From NCBI GenBank assembly GCA_030432635.1, contig JAUIMB010000007.1:62001-126000 (forward strand): a stretch of DNA of 64,000 nt, written 5' to 3'. This DNA is from Bacteroidia bacterium (GTDB taxonomy: Bacteria > Bacteroidota > Bacteroidia > Flavobacteriales > Flavobacteriaceae). The notes beneath the pieces are model-generated. The model was given only the letters and a program-made list of their open reading frames with translations, was not told where the DNA came from and made no database searches. The position numbers and the translations under genes were made by a program. Shown piece by piece: positions 1 through 7,035 of the stretch (position 1 is its first letter; each line of letters opens with the position of its first letter).

Positions 1-76
1 TACCCGTTCCTGTGCGGTCTCCTTTTTCGTTGCCGTGTTCTAGTACGTGTTTTACTAAGTCGTGGTATTGTTTCAT
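1..76 (-). CDS. thyA: Thymidylate synthase, N-terminal fragment (cut by window edge)
   Basis: The minus strand encodes about 25 residues beginning MKQYHDLVKHVLEHGNEK and continuing GDRTGTG, the conserved start of thymidylate synthase (dUMP to dTMP using methylene-THF). GDRTGTG includes the phosphate-binding Arg region. The rest lies outside the window. A second in-frame ATG lies two codons upstream (ends at 82); an AGGA sits just before it, which suits the ATG at 76 slightly better. It follows the nucleoside transporter on the same strand, fitting pyrimidine salvage and dTMP supply. Confidence 0.85.
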   Translation of the reverse strand, partial: MKQYHDLVKHVLEHGNEKGDRTGTG

Positions 77-311
77 GCCCATGTCCTGAGATAACAGGAG
101 TCTCTTTAATTAAACCTTAAACTAAGTGTCATTTTAAACATTTGAAAGTAAGATGTCTCGCTTCATTTAAAATGACCTCTAAAGAATGCTAAAAATATAA
201 AAAAGCCTCAACGACCAATATTGGAAATTTTAAATGATATTAAAAGTTATTAACCGAACTGTAAGGTGTTTTTGCTTCCTAGTGCATAAGGTAATCCTTT
301 GTGATTCGCAT

Positions 312-2030
312 CTAGCCGATGATCATTCCCGCAATTGTCGCGGAAATTAATGAGGCCAAAGTACCTCCAATTAAGGCTTTCATTCCGAACCTTGACAATT
401 GTGTTCGTTGACCAGGAGCCAAGGATCCAATGCCTCCAATTTGAATTCCGATAGAAGCAAAATTTGCGAAACCACAAAGCATATAGGTCGCCATGATGAC
501 TGACTTTTCATACTTTAAATGTGTGGCGTTGGCGACATTTTTAAGGTCAGCCAATTGGATATACCCAATAAATTCACTAGCTGCTAATTTGATGCCCAAT
601 AGTTGTCCCATGAGCGCCATATCTTCCGTAGCCACTCCAATGAGCCACATGAGCGGAGCAAAAATATAACCTAGAATGAATTCTAGTGAAAGCGCAGTGT
701 AATCTGTTGCATTTACAATCCAATCATTCAATCCTGTATAATAACCTATGATGTTAAAAATCCAATTTACCATAGCGATGAAAGCTACAAATACCAATAA
801 CATGGCACCCACGTTAACCGCTAGTCTCAGTCCTTCTGTGGTCCCATTGGCAATAGCTTCCAGTATGTTTGACCCAATTTTTTCTTGGGATACTGAAACA
901 TCTGTGTTTACACTTTCTGTTTGAGGATATAATATTTTGGAAATCACAATGGCTCCAGGCGCAGCCATAACTGAGGCTGCCAGAAGGTGTTTTGCATAAA
1001 ACAAACGTAAGGCTTCATCTTCGCCACCTAAAAACCCTATGTAGGCTGCCAAAACAGCGCCTGCTACGGTTGCCATTCCACCTATCATGACAAGCAGGAT
1101 TTCAGATTTGTTCATTTTTTCGAGGTATGCCTTTATTAATAGAGGTGCTTCTGTTTGACCCAGAAATATGTTTCCGGCAACACTTAAGCTTTCAGCTCCT
1201 GAAATACCAAGAAGTCTTGTAAGCAGGATGCCCATAGCTTTGACTATCCACTGAATGATACCTAAATAAAACAAGACAGAAGTTAGTGCAGAAAAGAAAA
1301 TAATGGTTGGTAATACCTGAAACGCAAAGATGAACCCAAAGGAATCGACGTTGAGCATTCCTCCGAACAGAAACTCGCTTCCTGCTCTAGTGAACTCAAG
1401 TACCTGTACAAAAAGTCCGCCAATTAATTCAAAGGCCTTTTTGATAAAGCCAACCTTTAATACACCAATGGCAATAATGAGTTGAAATCCTAACCCTAAA
1501 CCTACTGTTTTCCAATTTACAGCTCTTCGATTGCTACTAAATAAGAATGCGATAAATACTAGGGTGAGCATTCCTAATGCTCCTCTCCAAAGGCTGTTTA
1601 TAGAAAAGCCTTGGCTTGGAATAATTGAATCGGATGTTGAATCATTTGCAGCTACAATAGCTTCAGCTGAATTCTCTTTAGATGTTTTGAATTTGTAAAC
1701 TACATTCTTTTCTGAAAACACAAGAGTAGAATCGGTTAATTCTGAAATTTTGTAGCGTCTAATGGTATCGTTAGGTGTTGTGTAGTAAAAGACCAACAAA
1801 TTATTTTGGTAAAGATAATCTCCTGAAGCCTTTAGGTTGTTTTTGGCTTTCAAGCTATAGCTAAACTCACCTGCTTCAAATTGAAGCATATCTTCTTCGG
1901 AAATATTGAATAGTGAGACGCTGTTGTCATTTTCTATTGCCTCAAATTGCCATTTTTTTTCTAAGTCCTGACCGAATATTGTTGTTAGTCCAAAAAAAAT
2001 AGCTGCAATAGCTAATAAAAAATGTCTCAT
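312..2030 (-). CDS. Concentrative nucleoside transporter (NupC/CNT family) with N-terminal lipocalin-like domain
   Basis: Inner-membrane cation-coupled nucleoside importer. Residues from about 148 to the end form the CNT fold with many hydrophobic segments and the family motif GNIFLGQTEAPLLIKAYL. At 572 residues it is about 170 longer than a typical NupC (about 400). The extra part is a signal peptide (residues 1-20, ending before QDLEKKW) followed by about 120 polar residues with beta-strand character (WQFEAIEND, FSYSLKAKNN, LVFYYTTPNDTIRRYKI). This resembles a lipocalin-like domain and would sit in the periplasm. It lies between bfn and thyA on the same strand. The transport call is firm; the role of the extra domain is unknown. 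Confidence 0.88.
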   Translation of the reverse strand: MRHFLLAIAAIFFGLTTIFGQDLEKKWQFEAIENDNSVSLFNISEEDMLQFEAGEFSYSLKAKNNLKASGDYLYQNNLLVFYYTTPNDTIRRYKISELTDSTLVFSEKNVVYKFKTSKENSAEAIVAANDSTSDSIIPSQGFSINSLWRGALGMLTLVFIAFLFSSNRRAVNWKTVGLGLGFQLIIAIGVLKVGFIKKAFELIGGLFVQVLEFTRAGSEFLFGGMLNVDSFGFIFAFQVLPTIIFFSALTSVLFYLGIIQWIVKAMGILLTRLLGISGAESLSVAGNIFLGQTEAPLLIKAYLEKMNKSEILLVMIGGMATVAGAVLAAYIGFLGGEDEALRLFYAKHLLAASVMAAPGAIVISKILYPQTESVNTDVSVSQEKIGSNILEAIANGTTEGLRLAVNVGAMLLVFVAFIAMVNWIFNIIGYYTGLNDWIVNATDYTALSLEFILGYIFAPLMWLIGVATEDMALMGQLLGIKLAASEFIGYIQLADLKNVANATHLKYEKSVIMATYMLCGFANFASIGIQIGGIGSLAPGQRTQLSRFGMKALIGGTLASLISATIAGMIIG

Positions 2031-2045
2031 GGGAAGGAAAGTTAG

Positions 2046-2654
2046 TTAGCGTTTAGAAATTTCATCTCTTATTTTGGCCGCTTTTTCGTAGTCTTCATTT
2101 TTAACGGCTTCTTCGAGCAACGTATGTAGCTCTTGAATGGACTTGTCCATATAATTGTCTTGGATGCTAGCTTCAATTTCTTCGGCTACCATATCATCAA
2201 CTAAAATAGAGTCCTGTTCTTCGTTTTCCTTTTTTGGATTGACTTTAAGATAGATACCTGCTTTATCCAAAATATTTTTATAGGTAAAAATAGGTGCTTT
2301 AAATCGCAATGCCAATGCAATGGCATCACTGGTTCTTGCATCAATGATTTCCTCAATCTTGTCACGTTCACAAATTAAGCTCGAATAAAAAACGCCATCG
2401 ACCAATTTATGTATGATCACTTGCTTCACAACAATGTCAAAGCGATCTGCAAAATTTTTGAATAGATCATGGGTCAATGGTCGAGGAGGTCTGATTTCCT
2501 TTTCGAGAGCTATCGCAATGGATTGGGCCTCAAAGGCACCAATAACAATAGGTAATTTACGATCACCTTCTACTTCGTTTAAAATAAGGGCATAGGCACC
2601 ATTTTGGGTTTGGCTGTACGAAATTCCCTTTATGTTTAATCTTACTAAGCTCAT
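2046..2654 (-). CDS. Bifunctional nuclease (DUF151) with C-terminal UVR motif
   Basis: Residues 1-135 match the bifunctional nuclease fold (DNase/RNase, DUF151): ISYSQTQNGAYALILNE, LPIVIGAFEAQSIAIALE and DARTSDAIALALRFKAPI are characteristic. The last 35 residues (LHTLLEEAVKNEDYEKAAK then IRDEISKR) form a UvrB/UvrC-type coiled-coil motif. I start at the ATG at 2654 (MSLVRLNIKG), which is the usual family N-terminus; an upstream ATG at 2705 would add 17 residues unlike the family. It ends 15 bp before the transporter start, so the two are probably co-transcribed. Confidence 0.88.
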   Translation of the reverse strand: MSLVRLNIKGISYSQTQNGAYALILNEVEGDRKLPIVIGAFEAQSIAIALEKEIRPPRPLTHDLFKNFADRFDIVVKQVIIHKLVDGVFYSSLICERDKIEEIIDARTSDAIALALRFKAPIFTYKNILDKAGIYLKVNPKKENEEQDSILVDDMVAEEIEASIQDNYMDKSIQELHTLLEEAVKNEDYEKAAKIRDEISKR

Positions 2655-2770
2655 ATTCTGAAAAACAAAAAGAACTGTTTTTATTGAGGACTTTACAAAC
2701 CGCAAAATGCAGATTTATCAATAAAGAACCAAATGAAAACAGCTCTTTTCTAGCTACAATTTATAAAAAA

Positions 2771-3733
2771 TTAAGCGTTTTGAGCTTTAAATGCTTTTAA
2801 TTTTTCAATTAGCGTAGGTACAACCTCAAAGGCATCACCAACAACACCATAGTCTGCAGCCTTAAAGAAAGGCGCTTCAGGATCCGTGTTGATGACCACT
2901 TTTACTTTTGAAGCATTGATACCTGCTAAGTGTTGAATTGCTCCAGAAATTCCGATGGCAATATAGAGATTGGATGCCACAGGCTTTCCAGTTTGCCCAA
3001 CGTGTTCACTATGTGGTCTCCAGCCTAAATCGGAAACTGGTTTTGAACATGCGGTTGCTGCACCTAAGACCTCGGCCAATTCTTCTACCATTCTCCAATT
3101 TTCGGGACCTTTTAGACCACGACCACCAGAAACAACAATTTCAGCGTCTGCAATGGTTACTTTATCGGTCGCTTTGTCAACAGATTGAACTGTCACACCC
3201 GAAGTGTCTACTGATGGTGAAAAATCTTCTGAACTTGCACTTCCGCTTGATTCAACCAATCCGAAAGCGTTTTTTGAAACACCTACGATTTTGACATCAG
3301 TAGTAATGGAAGTCATATTGAATGCCTTGTTTGTAAACGCTGTTCGCTTTACTGTAAAAGGGGCTGTGTTAGAAGGAGCTTCAACAACATTGGATGCGTA
3401 TCCAGCATCCAGTTTGATCGCCAACATTGGAGCAAGGTATTTACTGTCTGCACTAGAACTCACCACAACGACCGTTGCGTTTTCGTGTTTGGCAGCTTGC
3501 TCTATGACACTTGCATAAGCATTGGCATTAAATTTTTCGAGTTCAGCATTGTTCACTTGCAACACCTTGTCAACACCATAGTTTCCTAATTCTGAAGCAT
3601 CAGCTGCATTGATGGTAATTGCCGTAACATTGGTTCCCAATTGCTGAGCTACGGCTTTGGCATAAGAAGCTACTTCGAAAGCCGTTTTTTTGAATTTTCC
3701 TTGTTCTGATTCTGTATATACTAAAACTGACAT
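2771..3733 (-). CDS. etfA: Electron transfer flavoprotein alpha subunit
   Basis: FAD-carrying subunit of the EtfAB heterodimer, which takes electrons from acyl-CoA dehydrogenases and passes them to ETF:quinone oxidoreductase. The 320-residue length is normal. The C-terminal FAD domain is clear: SGGRGLKGPENWRMVEELA, then HVGQTGKPVASNLYIAIGIS, then NTDPEAPFFKAADYGVVGD. It lies 84 bp downstream of etfB in the usual beta-alpha order. It ends about 115 bp before the bfn start, so the operon may continue. Confidence 0.96.
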   Translation of the reverse strand: MSVLVYTESEQGKFKKTAFEVASYAKAVAQQLGTNVTAITINAADASELGNYGVDKVLQVNNAELEKFNANAYASVIEQAAKHENATVVVVSSSADSKYLAPMLAIKLDAGYASNVVEAPSNTAPFTVKRTAFTNKAFNMTSITTDVKIVGVSKNAFGLVESSGSASSEDFSPSVDTSGVTVQSVDKATDKVTIADAEIVVSGGRGLKGPENWRMVEELAEVLGAATACSKPVSDLGWRPHSEHVGQTGKPVASNLYIAIGISGAIQHLAGINASKVKVVINTDPEAPFFKAADYGVVGDAFEVVPTLIEKLKAFKAQNA

Positions 3734-3817
3734 AATTTTTTTAAATAAATTTCAAAAACTCAATTCCAATAATCTAATCGTCTATTCAATTGGAATTCAG
3801 AAATTGTGATTGGGTTA

Positions 3818-4564
3818 TTAAATGACTTTAGCTTCGTTATGAAGTAGATTTACGAGTTCGTCAATATTATCTGGATCTACTAGAGTCACAGCACCTTTTG
3901 GAGCTGGTTTTTCAAATTGAACTGAACTTGTTTCAACAGAAGCATTGATTGGGTCTAAAATCGTTAAGGGCTTTTTTCTAGCCATCATGATACCTCTCAT
4001 ATTAGGAATTCGAAGGTCACTTTCTTCTACCAACCCTTTTTGTCCTCCAATAACTAATGGTAAACTTGTGGATACGGTTTCCTTTCCTCCATCAATTTCT
4101 CTTGTGGCAGTAGCATTTGTGCCATCTACCTCAAGATTGATACAGTTGGTTACAAAATTTGCATTGGCTAGTGTTGCGAGCATGCCAGGTACCATACCAC
4201 CATTATAGTCAATCGATTCACGACCAGCAATAACAAGATCATAACCGCCTTGACTTACAACATTGGCAAGTTCTTTTGCGACTTGAACACCATCTTTTGC
4301 TTCAGTGTTTACCCGAATAGCAGCATCAGCTCCTATAGCTAAAGCCTTCCGTAATGTAGGCTCTGTTTCAGGACCACCAACATTAACAACGGTTACATTA
4401 GCACCTTGTTTTTCTTTGAACCACATGGCTCTGGTCAAGCCAAATTCGTCGTTTGGATTGATCACGAATTGTACACCATTTGTATCAAACTTGGTGTCGC
4501 CTTCAGTAAAATTGATTTTTGAAGTCGTATCAGGAACATGACTAATACATACTAATATTTTCAT
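3818..4564 (-). CDS. etfB: Electron transfer flavoprotein beta subunit
   Basis: AMP-binding subunit of ETF, 248 residues. The start MKILVCISHVPDTTSKI is the family N-terminus, and VEESDLRIPNMRGIMMARKK matches the ETF beta signature. It is the first gene of etfBA. Upstream at 4613-4606 (minus strand) a TATCTTCG box resembles the TAnnTTTG -7 element and would give a leader of about 35 nt. A 16-bp inverted repeat further upstream separates it from the T9SS gene. Confidence 0.96.
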   Translation of the reverse strand: MKILVCISHVPDTTSKINFTEGDTKFDTNGVQFVINPNDEFGLTRAMWFKEKQGANVTVVNVGGPETEPTLRKALAIGADAAIRVNTEAKDGVQVAKELANVVSQGGYDLVIAGRESIDYNGGMVPGMLATLANANFVTNCINLEVDGTNATATREIDGGKETVSTSLPLVIGGQKGLVEESDLRIPNMRGIMMARKKPLTILDPINASVETSSVQFEKPAPKGAVTLVDPDNIDELVNLLHNEAKVI

Positions 4565-4618
4565 ATCAAATTTATTTATGTTGAATGTGTTTTTCTTTCA
4601 GTGCACGAAGATACTTAT

Positions 4619-4664
4619 AATAATCCGAATTTTACTATGCACGCATAATAAAATTCGGATTATT
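4619..4664 (-). terminator. Perfect 16-bp inverted repeat between a T9SS gene and etfB
   Basis: Arms at 4619-4634 (AATAATCCGAATTTTA) and 4649-4664 are perfectly complementary around a 14-nt loop. It lies downstream of the minus-strand gene ending at 4686 and upstream of etfB. There is no clear U-tract, so a factor-assisted terminator or RNA-stabilising hairpin is as likely as intrinsic termination. Confidence 0.5.
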
Positions 4665-4685
4665 CAATTTTGATTACGAAAACTA

Positions 4686-5816
4686 TTATTTCTTGAGAAA
4701 TTTGGTTGTCATAAGATTTCCCGAATCATCAGACAATCGAACAAAGTACACACCACTTTTTAAATGATCAACTCGTACTGTTTGTTCTTTGTAATTAGTT
4801 TTATCTATGAGTTGCTGACCAGATATATCGAAGATTTCTATATCGAAGGTTTCTGATTTAAGGTTAGCAATTTGAAGAAATGGATTGTCTTGTTTTTCGA
4901 AAACAAAAACATCTTGCAAGTCATCAAATTCATTTAGGGATAAACTGGCATCTTCAAATCTAAATTCGTGATAACCAAATAACACATGGTCACGATAAAG
5001 GTTTATCGAGCTGTTAGGTTCATCAATTGTTACTTTAAAGTTTCCAAAGGCAGAATTTTGGCAAGATATATTCAAAAGAGCATATAATTCGAATTCTATA
5101 GCGTCGCATGGTGGATTTGAAAAATCGATTTCTTGTTCAGTAATAGGAATCAACTCCCATGTTTGAAGTGTTAAATAGTTGTCAGGATCATATAAGTCGT
5201 TACTATTTCCACCTTTAAATTTGATGGAGAAGTTGTTTCCGCAAGGCGTATTATTAACCAATTGCATGATTAAAGTATCACTATCCAATTCATAGTCAAA
5301 TTCGACATATAAATCATAATATTCTGGCACATCCTGTAATGGACAATCCACATTACAACCATATTCATCTGTATAAATACTTTGTTTTAGTTTAAACGTC
5401 TTATCATCTACAAACGTAATTATTTCAGTTTCTAAGGGCGAATAACTAAATTCGGCTGCGTGATTATAATCTACATAGGCATAAAAAATTGTGTTGGGTA
5501 CAGTGGTACTTAAATCAACAATCAAATCTTTTGATAAATACTCTACAGCATAGGTTTTTCGTAAATTTTCTGAATTACTTGTCGGATAGACTTGCCAGAA
5601 ATCCAAAATAACATATTCTGAAAAAATCTCATTTATGTAATCTTCAGGGTGTGTAAGTGTAATGGTTCCGTCATCATTATTTGTAATAATGGGTACATCG
5701 GTTTCATGTTCTATCTTGAAACCAGCGGTTTGCGATGGACATAGGTAGCTTGTCTGTGAAAAGGAAAGATTAACAAATAAAAGAACGAATAATCGAAAAG
5801 CCATTTTTGATTTCAA
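4686..5816 (-). CDS. Secreted protein with T9SS type A sorting domain
   Basis: A signal peptide is present (FRLFVLLFVNLSFSQT, cleavage near residue 20). The middle of the protein is not recognised; it is beta-rich and contains a CNVDCPLQDVP stretch and further cysteines that could form disulphides. The last 80 residues are a type IX secretion C-terminal domain: FDIEIFDISGQQLIDKTNYK, then VDHLKSGVYFVRLSDDSG, ending KFLKK. It is therefore expected at the cell surface or secreted. Function unknown. It is divergent from pdhB. Confidence 0.8.
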   Translation of the reverse strand: MKSKMAFRLFVLLFVNLSFSQTSYLCPSQTAGFKIEHETDVPIITNNDDGTITLTHPEDYINEIFSEYVILDFWQVYPTSNSENLRKTYAVEYLSKDLIVDLSTTVPNTIFYAYVDYNHAAEFSYSPLETEIITFVDDKTFKLKQSIYTDEYGCNVDCPLQDVPEYYDLYVEFDYELDSDTLIMQLVNNTPCGNNFSIKFKGGNSNDLYDPDNYLTLQTWELIPITEQEIDFSNPPCDAIEFELYALLNISCQNSAFGNFKVTIDEPNSSINLYRDHVLFGYHEFRFEDASLSLNEFDDLQDVFVFEKQDNPFLQIANLKSETFDIEIFDISGQQLIDKTNYKEQTVRVDHLKSGVYFVRLSDDSGNLMTTKFLKK

Positions 5817-5899
5817 TTTAGAATGTTAAATGTTAAAGGTAGAATAATTCCTAGTAAAATTAAAAATAACTCTTTCAGGAAAGATTCTGAATAATTCCT

Positions 5900-5907
5900 A
5901 TTTTTGT
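5900..5907 (+). promoter_or_regulatory. Promoter -7 box of pdhB
   Basis: TATTTTTG fits the Bacteroidota -7 consensus TAnnTTTG and lies 25 bp before the pdhB ATG. No exact TTG is seen at the -33 distance. Confidence 0.55.
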
Positions 5908-5932
5908 TCTTCGTTTAAAAATCAAAACAAAG

Positions 5933-6910
5933 ATGAAGACAATTCAATTTAGGGAAGCTATTGCTGAAGCCATGAGCGAAGAGATGCGAAGAGATGAGAG
6001 CATCTATTTAATGGGTGAGGAAGTGGCTGAATATAATGGAGCGTATAAAGCTTCTAAAGGAATGTTGGACGAGTTTGGACCAAAACGTGTGATAGATACA
6101 CCGATTGCTGAATTAGGTTTTGCAGGTGTGGCTATAGGTTCAACCATGACAGGAAACCGTCCGATTGTTGAATACATGACCTTTAACTTTTCTCTGGTTG
6201 GAATTGATCAAATTATAAACAATGCTGCCAAAATCAGACAAATGTCTGGTGGGCAATTTAAGTGTCCGATTGTATTTCGTGGTCCAACAGCTTCAGCAGG
6301 ACAACTTGCAGCAACTCACTCTCAAGCCTTCGAAAGTTGGTTTGCCAATACGCCTGGTCTAAAAGTGGTTGTGCCTTCAAACCCATACGATGCTAAGGGC
6401 TTGTTGAAATCGGCTATTCGTGATGATGATCCTGTGATTTTTATGGAAAGTGAACAAATGTATGGTGATAAAGGCGAAGTGCCAGAGGGTGAATATACCA
6501 TTCCGTTAGGTGTTGCCGAAATCAAACAGGAAGGTACTGATGTGACGATCGTTTCCTTTGGAAAGATTATCAAGGAAGCTTATAAGGCAGCAGATGAATT
6601 GCAAAAAGAAGGCATTTCCTGTGAAATCATCGATTTACGTACAGTACGTCCTATGGATCGTAAGGCCATTGTCGATTCGGTGAAGAAAACGAATAGGTTA
6701 GTTGTACTTGAAGAAGCGTGGCCTTTTGGAAATGTTGCTACAGAAATAACTTATCTCGTGCAATCGGAAGCTTTTGACTATCTCGATGCACCAATTGTAA
6801 AAATCAACACCGCAGACACACCAGCGCCATACTCACCAGTATTGTTGGAAGAGTGGTTGCCAAACCATGAAGATGTCATCAAAGCGGTGAAAAAAGTGAT
6901 GTACCAATAA
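5933..6910 (+). CDS. pdhB: Pyruvate dehydrogenase E1 component, beta subunit
   Basis: Beta chain of the thiamine-diphosphate E1 of pyruvate dehydrogenase (pyruvate to acetyl-CoA). The 325-residue length is normal for a separate E1 beta. Typical stretches include MKTIQFREAIAEAMSEEMRR, GEEVAEYNGAYKASKGM, YMTFNFSLVGIDQIINNAAK, GPTASAGQLAATHSQAFESW and LEEAWPFGNVATEI. The alpha subunit and E2 are not in this window. It appears to be transcribed alone, with its own -7 box and a downstream hairpin. Confidence 0.95.
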   Translation: MKTIQFREAIAEAMSEEMRRDESIYLMGEEVAEYNGAYKASKGMLDEFGPKRVIDTPIAELGFAGVAIGSTMTGNRPIVEYMTFNFSLVGIDQIINNAAKIRQMSGGQFKCPIVFRGPTASAGQLAATHSQAFESWFANTPGLKVVVPSNPYDAKGLLKSAIRDDDPVIFMESEQMYGDKGEVPEGEYTIPLGVAEIKQEGTDVTIVSFGKIIKEAYKAADELQKEGISCEIIDLRTVRPMDRKAIVDSVKKTNRLVVLEEAWPFGNVATEITYLVQSEAFDYLDAPIVKINTADTPAPYSPVLLEEWLPNHEDVIKAVKKVMYQ

Positions 6911-6930
6911 ATCACCTATAATTGCGTTCT

Positions 6931-6968
6931 AAAACTTCATTGGCATTATTGTTGGTGAAGTTTTACTA
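6931..6968 (+). terminator. Terminator after pdhB
   Basis: AAAACTTCA (6931-6939) pairs with TGAAGTTTT (6956-6964); the U-rich end follows the stem. Confidence 0.7.
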
Positions 6969-6986
6969 TTATAAAAGCCCATGAAC

Positions 6987-7022
6987 CATAGGTTTTACAA
7001 AATGAATGATCAAAAACCTATG
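6987..7022 (+). other. Inverted repeat just upstream of the DUF5686 gene
   Basis: CATAGGTTTT (6987-6996) and AAAACCTATG (7013-7022) form a perfect 10-bp inverted repeat with a 16-nt loop, ending 13 bp before the ATG at 7036. It may be a 5' leader hairpin, an operator or a second terminator arm. Function not known. Confidence 0.55.
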
Positions 7023-7035
7023 AGTATCTTTTAAG

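Noticed and set aside
2938-3294. Open reading frame of 118 codons antisense to etfA
   Set aside because: It lies wholly inside etfA, has no signal peptide, domain or start context, and its composition follows the etfA codons.
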